Shown: one piece after another, positions 1 through 9,500 of the stretch
How positions within the stretch are numbered: the first letter of the stretch is position 1
Layout: each line of letters opens with the position of its first letter
NCBI GenBank assembly: GCA_950106755.1
Contig: OX467083.1
Location: 35,769,029-35,833,028 of the forward strand
DNA: 64,000 nucleotides
From: Climacium dendroides
Taxonomy: Eukaryota; Streptophyta; Bryopsida; Hypnales; Climaciaceae
Direction of reading: 5' to 3'
Position numbers and translations under genes: made by a program
The notes under the pieces: generated by a model
What the model was told of the DNA's origin: nothing
The model's input: the letters and a program-made list of their open reading frames with translations, nothing else
Database searches by the model: none

Positions 1-782
1 CATATCAAGCACGACATGCAGTTGCTAGGAGGGTTGCAGAATCTTCAGCTCAAGCGGAAGAAAGATTGAGGACTCAAGCTGAATATGTAGCTCGTGTGAG
101 GGTTGCGGAGTCTTTAGCTCAAGCGGAAGAAAGGTTGAGAACTCAATCTACATATCAAGCACGACATGTAGTTGCTGGGAGGGTTGCAGAATCCTTAGCT
201 CAAGTGAAAGAAAGATTGAGGACTCAAGTTGAATATGTAGCTCGTGTGAGGGCTGCAGAGTCTTTAGCTCAAGCGGAAGAAAGATTGAGAGCTCAAGCTG
301 CATATCAAGCACGACATGCAGTTGCTAGGAGGGTTGCAGAATCTTCAACTCAAGCGAAAGAAAGATTGAGGACTCAAGCTGAATATGTAGCTGGTGTGAG
401 GGCTGCGGAGTCTTCAGCTCGAGCAGAAGAAAGGTTGAGAACTCAATCTACATATCAAGCACGACATGTAGTTGCTGTAAGGGTTGCAGAATCTTCAGCT
501 CAAGCGAAAGAAAGATTGAGGACTCAAGCTGAATATGTAGCTCGTGTGAGGGTTGCGGAGTCTTTAGCTCAAGCGGAAGAAAGATTGAGAGCTCAAGCTG
601 CATATCAAGCACGACATGTAGTTGCTGTGAGGGTTGCAGAATCTTCAGCTCAAGCGGAAGAAAGATTGAGGACTCAAGCTGAATATGTAGCTGGTGTGAG
701 GGTTGCAGAGTCTTTAGCTCAAGCGAAAGAAAGATTGAGAGCTCAAGTTGCATATCAAGCACGACATGCAACTAATTTCATC
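1..782. repeat. 150-bp tandem repeat, about 5.2 copies
   Basis: The segment CATATCAAGCACGACATG recurs at 1, 151, 301, 451, 601 and 751, an exact 150-bp period. Each unit holds two related sub-units of about 69 and 81 bp that share the GCAGAATCTTCAGCTCAAGC-type core, so this is a higher-order repeat made from a duplicated shorter unit. Copies differ at scattered single bases with no indels. Confidence 0.95.
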
Positions 783-785
783 TAG
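3..785 (+). CDS. 3' part of a repeat-containing protein, open to the left edge
   Basis: The frame is open from the first bases of the window to a TAG at 783-785, about 260 codons, and no start codon is needed inside the window, so the gene begins to the left. The protein is made of alternating blocks of 23 and 27 residues sharing the core AESLAQAEERLRTQ, rich in Ala, Arg, Glu and Gln and predicted to be a long charged helix or coiled coil. The repeat length (150 bp) is a multiple of three and no copy carries a stop. The last residues (TNFI) fall outside the repeat. I do not recognise the family. It could be the last exon of a host gene, a transposon-encoded protein, or a minisatellite that happens to be open; the frame also runs partly open on the other strand, which weakens the case. 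Confidence 0.45.
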   Translation, partial: YQARHAVARRVAESSAQAEERLRTQAEYVARVRVAESLAQAEERLRTQSTYQARHVVAGRVAESLAQVKERLRTQVEYVARVRAAESLAQAEERLRAQAAYQARHAVARRVAESSTQAKERLRTQAEYVAGVRAAESSARAEERLRTQSTYQARHVVAVRVAESSAQAKERLRTQAEYVARVRVAESLAQAEERLRAQAAYQARHVVAVRVAESSAQAEERLRTQAEYVAGVRVAESLAQAKERLRAQVAYQARHATNFI

Positions 786-1377
786 ATGGTCCATTCTTGA
801 GCCTAATCATGCACTGCCCAACCATCGAATTGAGCAGGTATAGGGGAATAGTGCACTTCTAAGAAACACTAATGACAATCAACAAATCTTCTTGATAGTC
901 TTCTACATGGCTCAAATGTTTTGTAATGCCCCAACATACCTCTTGTTCACTAAAGAGGCATGGGCATGCCTTGGAGTGAGGGTCAAGGCAATGGATTGGC
1001 TCTACCACATGTGATCTTGTCTTTCTCTCATCAATCTAGTAGCTCTTGTTTTCTAGCAATCAAGGGGTTCATTTCTTTGTAAATGCCATTTTAAAATGTC
1101 TTTTGGCATGAATAGATAAAAAATTTGGACATAAATTTTTTTGTAGATCTATACTCAAGATTTTGCTGTTTAATTTTCAATCATTGTGTAAGCTCTCTAC
1201 AATAGTGTATGCCACAGACATCACATTTTGTACTCTATTCTAAACATCAATTTGTATTATCACTATGTTTTGTGAATAGGTTTAAAATAGCATAGGGCTT
1301 TTGCTATGGATAAGCTTTGAAAATAATTTCTTATACTTTCAAATACTCCTAATATTCCTAAACCAATTTCCAAATTC
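786..1377. other. no gene seen
   Basis: Sequence after the repeat ORF, grading from ordinary to AT-rich. The last part (about 1275-1377) resembles 35930-36000 and continues, after the MITE at 1386-1935, in 1944-2130. Nothing else is recognised. Confidence 0.5.
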
Positions 1378-1385
1378 CCTTTTCT

Positions 1386-1935
1386 CTTGGGGGTGCACTT
1401 AGTTTTACTACAAGAAACCACATGCAAACAAGTGGTTTCTAATAAACTATAATTTTAACTTCAAATTTTGACTAATGACTATAGGATTCTACTCCCAAAA
1501 TTTCAAACTCAAATAAAATATGGAATGATTTTTAGAAGAGGTAAAAAATGCACTAAAATGGCATGTTTTTTTAACTTAAATATTTTGAGAGAACACATTT
1601 AGATGACCCTTTCATCAATATTCAACTCAAAATGAGTTTTCTATAGAGTTATTTCTAGGAATTTTTTGTTCATCTTTTAGACAATTTTTTCTTATATAAT
1701 ATAGGACTGAAAGTAATTTTTCAGTTCTACAGTGTATCTTTTTACTTCAAAAATTTGTAACTAATTATTATTAACAAATAAAAATATCAATAATTCAAAA
1801 CATAAACTTTCAAAGTAGAAAAATCCATTCATATTTTTTCATTTAATTTTATTTAAAATTCAAAAAGTATATAAGGGGTCCAAAATTTTGTTTGCACGTG
1901 GATTTTAATGGACACTCTAAGTGACCCCAACCAAG
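1386..1935. mobile_element. hAT-type MITE, copy 1, with 8-bp target duplication
   Basis: The element begins CTTGGGGGTGCACTTAG and ends with a related inverted sequence (reverse complement CTTGGTTGGGGTCACTTAG). It is flanked by the direct repeat CCTTTTCT at 1378-1385 and 1936-1943. Eight-base duplications and short terminal repeats are typical of the hAT superfamily. A second copy lies at 5931-6408. There is no coding capacity. An internal 9-bp hairpin (AGAAACCAC / GTGGTTTCT) lies near the left end. Confidence 0.85.
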
Positions 1936-1943
1936 CCTTTTCT

Positions 1944-2969
1944 CGAAATTCCTATCCTATAATTTTCACAATGCCTTACAAATTATCATATCTAGGTTTG
2001 ATTTAGCATAAATAATGTACAATAGTTTCAAATGACTGAAAACTTAACCACATAACTTTTTGATCTCAATTTTTTAGCAAGATTTAGAGACTTTGATGTC
2101 TATGTAAAAAAAAGTATTTAAAAATCTTTAGAATTAAATACAAGACCCCAAAACCTTCAATTGAGGGTTATTATTTATTAATAGTGCAAAGAGCAATTGA
2201 GCCCAAGTAATATTTTACAAATTTTCAAAGTTGAAAACATAGGAAATGCTTTACTTAACATTAAACTCATCTTGAATTAATACCTTTGAAGCAAAAATTG
2301 TCTCAACTTTCATTAATTGCTTAAAAAAACTCTTCACTTCTCATCAATTGCTTTTAAAAATTTGTAGTGGTTTTGAGTTTTGAAAGTGTTCATTCCAGGC
2401 CATTTGGTGTTGGCGAGATTGTTGGAGAATAGAAAGTGTTGCAATTAGGTGGTCTTGTACCTTACTAGTTACAACATGCCTAACTTTAATATGACAAGTT
2501 ATTTCATCCTTGAATAAAACAAACCAAGTTCAATATTGAAAATGTTGATTTTGAACAAAATTTGATAGTATAATACAACAAATAGAATCTAATCTTAGTA
2601 AATACCTCATAGACTAAGGAATTTATCCAACAACAACCACTCAAATTGCCATTTAAAAGTTTGCATTAAGTGATTAAAACAAAAAATATATATTTTGAAG
2701 AGAATCTAATTGTAAGACTTTTGTTGTACATTTATTTAAAAATATGTGGTAAGAATTTTGTGAATTTTGACTATATGGATTGCACGATATACACATTTGA
2801 AGTGAAATCAATTTAAAAAAATTGTACCCTCCTTGATAATTTTATATGGCTTAGGTTGTGAAGCGGCTTAGGTTGTGAAGATGTCCCAAGAATTGACAAT
2901 AGACTTATACTCTAAACTTTTATGCAAGCATGTTTTACAGCACATACTTTAAAAAAACTAATTAGAAAT
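1944..2969. other. AT-rich, no gene seen
   Basis: The first about 190 bp resemble the tandem repeat at 36042-36425 (shared GTTTGATTTAGCATAA and AATAGTTTCAAA motifs). The remainder shows no recognisable feature. Confidence 0.5.
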
Positions 2970-3251
2970 CTACATCACAATGTTTAGACCTTACAATTTG
3001 TTAACAACTATCATGTGGTTATCGTTGTTTCATGGGTTTGCACGTTAATTACAATTTATCGCATCATTACGATGCATTACTTCGCATCGTTACAATGCAG
3101 TTGCAAGTAATGCATTGTAACGATGCGATAATGATGCGAAGTAATGTATTGTAATGATGCAATAAATTGTAATTAACATGCAAACTCATGAAACAATGAT
3201 AACTACATGATAATTGTTGACAAACCATAGGGTTTAAACTTTGTGATGTAG
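2970..3251. mobile_element. foldback MITE
   Basis: Two arms of about 135 bp are inverted copies of each other, starting CTACATCACAA and ending TTGTGATGTAG, and meet around 3100-3115. The arms are mostly identical with a few G/A and C/T differences. The element has no reading frame. TA dinucleotides sit at both ends, but no convincing duplication can be fixed. Confidence 0.8.
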
Positions 3252-4408
3252 TGGTGAATTGAAAGATTCAATCCTACATAAGTCCAATTTATTATTTTAA
3301 AAACTCTTCTAATTTTTAGAAATTAGAGCTCCAATGCAAATACCCAAGGGTCTAAAACATTTAGAAATCCTTCAATAAAAGGACTTGATATGTTCCTATT
3401 TTATTCTTTAGTTGTTTAAATCTCAACCATGTCCCTTCATAGATTCATGGAAAACTCCAACCCATGCTCATTTTCTACTTCTTCATTTTTCCCTTCTATG
3501 TATAGTATAAAAGCAAATATTTGACTAGTCAACCTCAACCCCTAAAGAATGGATTGTGTCTTTGTGCCCAAAATTACTTCAAAGTATTTAAATCTAAAGC
3601 AAGGCTAAAATCTTAATCTATATTTAGTCATTAACAAATCTAACCATAGAATCTTTTAGTTAACTTATTAGTGTACACCCTCTTAAAATTTCAAAATAAG
3701 AAACCTTATCAATTGCAAGATCAAATTGTTTGAATTTCAAAAAGAGGTATTTTCAACTCTTCCTAATGGTTAAATTTCATCTTTCAAAGTTTTTACACAA
3801 AAATGTATAGATCCTACAATTTATTATTCTTTATAATATGTTGAAGAAATAAGTTGGAGAAACACATAAAAAATTTCAAACGAAAAATATTTCATATTCA
3901 TGCTTGAAAAAAAAAGTAAGTTGAAAGAACTAGAGAATGATCAAAATACTAAATTGTTAAGAATTTTGTAAAAATGCCACATCCAATGGTTGTAATGCTA
4001 TAATGAACAATCCACATCTAATGCTTTTATTTTTTTCAAAAACTATTTAAAACTCAGTTAAATAAACTACTTCAAAGTTTATTTTGGAGTAGAGATTTCA
4101 TAAGTGCCTGCAAGCTAAAACTCCTCAAATCTTTCCACATATATATAAATCTAGAAAATCATTCAAACCAAGTTCAAATTTTTATTTCTATAAAAAAGTT
4201 TTTTTTTCCTAAGTTGCCTAAGCTATTTGCCAAGCATTAAAAATTATTTATCATCCAATAACTTTTAAACCACGTAGTCAAGAGTCATGAAAATTATTGC
4301 ACCTTAAATCTACTCCTTGGACACATGTTGTGTAAAAATTTCAAAGAAAAATATGAGCTATCCAAAATTGCTATGTTGCCAAAAAAACATAGTTTAGTCC
4401 TTTAGGAG
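3252..4408. other. AT-rich, no gene seen
   Basis: No gene is seen. The last bases (GTCCTTTAGGAG before the TTAA at 4409) look like the right end of a piggyBac-type MITE whose left end was not found. Confidence 0.4.
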
Positions 4409-4412
4409 TTAA

Positions 4413-5132
4413 TCTCCAAAGGACCAAACATCCATTCAACATATACAAGAAATCTTAGGTTGATTCCTAAGAAGTCAATTTTAGTTAGATGTTCATGAAA
4501 TTTTGACATATTGTGTAGAAATGTGCCCCTTTAGAGGTAATCTACTTTTTTTTATCAAGTGCCTGAATAAAAAATTATTTTGCCTTGAACTTTTAGGGCA
4601 ATTGCTTTTCAAAAATTGTGAAAAAACTATTATTTTTCAAGGTAATGAGAAAAAAAGGTTTAAAAGAAATCCAACTATAAAAATTTGTACTAGACTACTA
4701 GAGGAATACATGAAAAAAGTTTCAAAACTTTGACTACACAAATTGAAAGATTGTAATGTTTGAAGTTTGAAGAATCTTTAAAAATAAAGTTTGCTTGATA
4801 GGGACAATAAAATTTAACTTGTCCTATTGTTAAATTTTTACACAATATGGTTTTTTTTACATTTGAATCTTCTATCATGTAAATTACATATCTAGAAAAA
4901 TTCAAAATTATAAAAATAGTTTTGCACATGATGCATGAAGCTATCCACGTTCTCCAAAAAAATTTAGGGCACTACAACTTTTGATCTAGTACCTAATTAG
5001 AAAAAAATTATATTCAAAAGAGGTTACATTAGAGAAAATTATAGCCCTTTGTAGGGCACTTTTTGTCAATATTTGAAGAACATCTATTAAAATGACTCAA
5101 GAATGTTCTATGATCATTTGATCGTTTAGAGG
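4413..5132. mobile_element. probable piggyBac-type MITE between TTAA sites
   Basis: TTAA occurs at 4409-4412 and 5133-5136. The left end TCTCCAAAGGACCAAA and the reverse complement of the right end CCTCTAAACGATCAAA match at 11 of 16 positions and resemble the better preserved ends at 39132-40056. Internal text (a TTTCAAAACTTTGACTACACA segment near 4720) is similar to the interior of that element. TTAA is common in AT-rich DNA, so the call rests on the ends and the internal similarity. Confidence 0.5.
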
Positions 5133-5136
5133 TTAA

Positions 5137-5930
5137 AGATTTACCCTTAGCAATCCATCATGTTACGAGTTGCACTTACATGATTTCAAAGGAACAATGT
5201 TACGGCATGAAGCAATGTAATTTTTCATCTAATTTATTTAAATGGTCTTTAGAATATGCCACATTTAACTACTTTTGGAATTTTGAAAGTCCAAAATTAA
5301 TATTGGTCATCCGGAGGAAAAAAATTGATCATTTGAAGATAATGCAAAACATTGGGAGATTAGTAAGAAACATCAGGAGATCTATGAAAACATCAGGAGA
5401 TCTTCTAATGTTATTATGTAGAGATCTCTGAATGTTTTGTCCATAATTTAGTAAATAGTCCAAAAGTAGTTAAATATGGTATGAATATGTTATTTTGTCA
5501 ATGATGTATTCTTGACTTTCATCATGAGAAAAGAAAAGTAGATAAAAAAAGTTTAAAGATGACTCGAGACATGACTTTTCAATATCTTTTGGTAATTTTT
5601 AGTTGTTACTATTTTCTCATACTAACAATCAACCATTCTTTGAACTCAATCAAGATTTGGTAAAATTTTGAATTTTTTTGTGAATTAAATGTTTTATTGC
5701 AATTTGAACTTTAGGTCTTGTCAAACCACAATAAAATAATGTTTTGATTATAGAATGATGAAAGACTACATGATTTACATTATACTATAATATACACATA
5801 TGATGAAATTTTCAAAAAATTTAAGCATACTTTCTACTCCCTCTAATTTGAAATAAATCTAGTCTTTTTAATAAAATTTTGGATTAAAGCAAAAGGTGAT
5901 CTTATTTGGAAAGAAATGCATAGTTCTTGT
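5137..5930. other. AT-rich, no gene seen
   Basis: No gene or clear element is seen. Short near-repeats (AACATCAGGAGATCT) occur at about 5360-5405. Confidence 0.4.
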
Positions 5931-6408
5931 CTCGGGGGGTGCACTTAGTTCTACTACAAGAAACCACATGCAAACAAGTGGTTTCTAATAAACTATAATT
6001 TTAACTTCAAATTTTGAGCATTGTTTACTAATGACTATAGGATTCTACTCCCAAAATTTCAAATTCAAATAAAATGTGGAACGATTTCTACAAGAGGTTA
6101 AAAATGCACTAAAATGGCATGTTTTTTTAACTCAAATATTTTTAGAGAACACATTTAGATGACCATTGCATTAATATTCAATTCAAAATGAGCTTTCAGT
6201 TTCTACACTGTATCTTTTTACTTCAAATTTTTTTAACTAATTATTATCAACAAATAAAAATATCAATAATTCAAAACATAAACTTTCAAAGTAGAAAAAT
6301 CTATTCATATTTTTTTCATTTAATTTTATTTAAAATTCAAAAAGTATATAGGGGTCCAAAGTTTTGTTCACATGCTAATATAAAAAAAAGGGGAGTGCAC
6401 CCCTTGAG
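5931..6408. mobile_element. hAT-type MITE, copy 2, with 8-bp target duplication
   Basis: This copy matches 1386-1935 over most of its length but lacks about 85 bp in the middle. Ends are CTCGGGGGGTGCACTTAG and, on the other strand, CTCAAGGGGTGCACT. The direct repeat GTTCTTGT flanks it at 5923-5930 and 6409-6416. The different target sequence from copy 1 shows two independent insertions. Confidence 0.87.
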
Positions 6409-6617
6409 GTTCTTGTAGCTTTTAGTGAACCTCAAGTATGCCTAAAAGTTTTTAACCCAAAAATCAAGCAAACTATTTTCAAAAAACGCTTAAGAATTGG
6501 TTATTTCATGGTTTTTCAATTGGCTCTTGGTGTAATGTTTTCTTGTCCTCATACTTCCAACTCTCATGCATTTATTTTCAATGAGATCCTTCCATGAGTT
6601 TCAAATTCTTTGAGGCT

Positions 6618-6706
6618 AAGATGTGGAAGAATACAACGATGACGATGCGGAAGAACACAATGATGAAGATGTGGAAGAACACAGTGAAGAAGATGCGGAA
6701 GAATAC
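6618..6706 (+). repeat. 24-bp tandem repeat with an acidic reading frame
   Basis: A 24-bp unit (ATGTGGAAGAATACAACGAT...) is repeated about 3.6 times with base changes. Read on the + strand it gives an acidic octapeptide of the form D-x-E-E-(Y/H)-N-(D/E)-(D/E), followed by a stop at 6721-6725. It may be the remnant of an acidic protein tail or a plain minisatellite. No gene can be built around it. Confidence 0.7.
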
Positions 6707-7118
6707 AATGTGATTAGAGTATGAAATTGTTTGACTAAACTATTGGTGGTCTTGCGATTCAAGTGCAATAAGCCCAGTGACTCAATTTTTGTCAATCCAG
6801 TGATTCCTATGAACAACTCAAAACATCAAATTTAATTTGAGACAAGCAAATTTTAAAAATCCAAGATTTATTTTGAGACAAAGGGAGTAATAGTTATGAA
6901 TCCTTTTTACTTTTTCTTCAAAAATTCATAATAAATTCAATTCTTCACCAAAACACCTGAATTTTTTTTATAAAATATAAAAGACATGTGATTTCATTTC
7001 TGAAAAATAAAGTAAGATCATTTTCACTCCATTTTAATGGTTGAATAAAGCCAACACAGGAATGGAAATTGGAAATGGAGATTGCTAATGGTGTCACTGT
7101 TGGCTCCGTTGTGAGAGT

Positions 7119-7325
7119 TCAACGTGTGAGGCTCCGTATGATGCCAGGCAAAGATTCCGGGGATTGAATCTCTTTGGTCGAAGAAACATCCCAAATGCTT
7201 ACGTTATGTCTTGGACCGAAGAACCTTCTTTGACCACTAAAATAGTCCCGTTTTCTACTGCGGGAGAAGAATAGATTTAACGATGCTAAGCAGTTGGGCA
7301 TCGGAATATGACTGAAAACCCTCAT
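7119..7325 (-). CDS. possible first exon with targeting-like peptide
   Basis: A 68-codon frame on the minus strand lies in a short island (7080-7600) that is less AT-rich than its surroundings. The peptide begins MRVFSHIPMPNCLASLNLFF and is rich in Arg, Ser and Phe, which is the composition of an organelle targeting peptide. I found no downstream exon and recognise no family. An imperfect hairpin (TCTTTGGTCGAAGA / TCTTGGACCGAAGA) also lies at about 7170-7222, so the island may be non-coding. Confidence 0.18.
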   Translation of the reverse strand: MRVFSHIPMPNCLASLNLFFSRSRKRDYFSGQRRFFGPRHNVSIWDVSSTKEIQSPESLPGIIRSLTR

Positions 7326-7329
7326 GCAG

Positions 7330-9500
7330 AACAGGCAGTGTGTTCGGTTCTATTCTATTCCAAGCCTCTTCCTATAATTAGTGCAGGTGGAAATCAAAGT
7401 TTCAGAAATGCAGTCCAACTCTAAGGTATGCGCACCCACAATTAGAGCTCGTCACCACCCAAAATGCATGCATCGCCACCCAAAATGCATCACCTAAAAG
7501 AAGGAAGGAAGGAAATGTAATTCCGGTTTTAAAGGAACAGCACAAATGAAGTGTCTGTTGGGAATGGCTCAACTATCTACGCCTCCTGGACTTAGATGGC
7601 GAATTTCATCCTTGATGCCTCAGTTAGGAAATAAATTTTATAATAAAGAGCCAAGTGAACATGTTCCTTCCCCTAAGAAATTCTCAAATCTCCATATGAA
7701 AACAAGGTAGTTATTGCATCCCATCAATGCATAAGTTCAATGAATTCATGACCACCTCACCAGTGTGCCAAAGCTAAAGCCATAAAGTTGCAAGTGCCCA
7801 CGTCACCTATACAGTGCAATTTCAAGGACCAAAAAGTGATTTTAAAATTTAAATAATTATGACACGAGATGTAGACAATCCAAACATGAGAGTGACCTTA
7901 GTGAGTTGATGTATTGTAGTGTTGGTGATATAGAATGATAGATAGAGTTGAAATTACATATAGAAATTAGTTGCTTACATAAACATCAACGTTATAATGT
8001 AAATCTCCCCAATGAGTTCATGTTGTATTGTAATGTTGATGAGATAGATAGAGTCAAGACTACAATTCTATAAAAATGTTCAAAAATTCATTTTGATTTT
8101 TTCATTTTGATTCATTGCTTCACAATATACCAACCACCAAGTAGTTCTAATGATCATTGTTACAAATACAATTGCTATACTTTGTAGAGAGGAGGAAAAT
8201 CAACATCATTTTTTAATATATTCTTGTTACCTTAGAATTAACACTCAATCATCTCATTATACTCAATTTCAATACATAAAAGTCAAATCATTGGGCTCTG
8301 AAAAAATTGGCAATTTGACTATGGTGTTGTTGATATCATTAGACTATGGGCATGTGAAATGGATTACTCTTTGACAAGTTCATTCAAATTTTATTTTTGG
8401 TATTGAAAAAATTGGTAATAGATAATTGCAAAAAGGTTTTTACCCTTAGAGGACCAAGAGCCACTTTGGACTTTTTGAGAACTCGACAAGCTTTATTGAT
8501 TTCATATTTTTGGAATTTTTGCAAGAATGTTTCAGGATGGATGCTTCTCATCATCATCTACATGTGAAGCTTTGTTTTTGGAATTGTATAGATTGATATT
8601 AAAAATAATTGAGTAATTGAATTCCAAATAATGAAGTAAAAGTTACAACTTACAAGGAGTTTTATTTTGGGGGCAATGAAGGTAGAAAAAACATATGAAG
8701 TCTATTTTTTGCTCTCAATCTTGAAAATTTTCAAATAAAAATAAAGGATATTAATTGTTTACTAGAACATTGTTACCATTGGGATTAACAATTCAATCTA
8801 AAATTCTTCCAAAAGTTATTAGTTCATTAGTTAAGTTTTTCATTCAGTAACACCTTCTACTTTATATATTTTTTAAAATGAATATGAAAGTTTTTTTGAT
8901 TAAATTTTTTGATATATATATTTTCAACCTATTTTTCAACTTATTGACTAAAATGCACAAGTTATAGGACATATGTGTTTTTTCCTAAAAAAGTAGAAAG
9001 ACAAAATTTCTCCTTTTGGAAGGACTAGAAAAGCCTACATTTTGAAGTTTAGGCACATTGAACTTGCAATTAGTGGGGATATTCACTCTAAAATTTTGGG
9101 ACAATGTACTTGAAGAAATTAAGCAAAAGATGATATGGTTAGTTTTGTTTAAAAAAAAAAATTTGATGAAGATTTTGACCTTGTTTTGGGAACAATTTTG
9201 AAGCAATCTTGGACTCTCAACACGATGTTCCTTTAAGGTTTAAATATATTTATACCATTTCTTGTCACATTTTCCATGCCAAGGCATTTTTCAAGAGAGC
9301 CATTTTGAGGATATTGATTCAATTCATTTATTTTTTTTATTTTTAAAAATTTATTTTACACAAACTGAACATTCAAATTCAATTGCAAGGAAGAGTTTCT
9401 CTTTTTCTTTTTCTCACTTGCCCCTCCAGGGCTCCAGGCCATATTTTGTCTTTTTTTTGGTTGTTGAAATCTTTGCCTGCAATTAAATTTTTTTCATTTG
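7330..9500. other. no gene seen
   Basis: Mostly AT-rich. A degenerate piggyBac-MITE-like end (ACCCTTAGAGGACCAAGAG) is at about 8440. Nothing else is recognised. Confidence 0.4.

Noticed and set aside
448..771. 107-codon frame on the minus strand within the left repeat
   Set aside because: It is the antiparallel shadow of the repeat; the + frame is longer and continues to the left edge.
7170..7222. Imperfect 14-bp hairpin as a further microRNA
   Set aside because: The stem is too short, has no sequence relation to the conserved cluster, and is not repeated.
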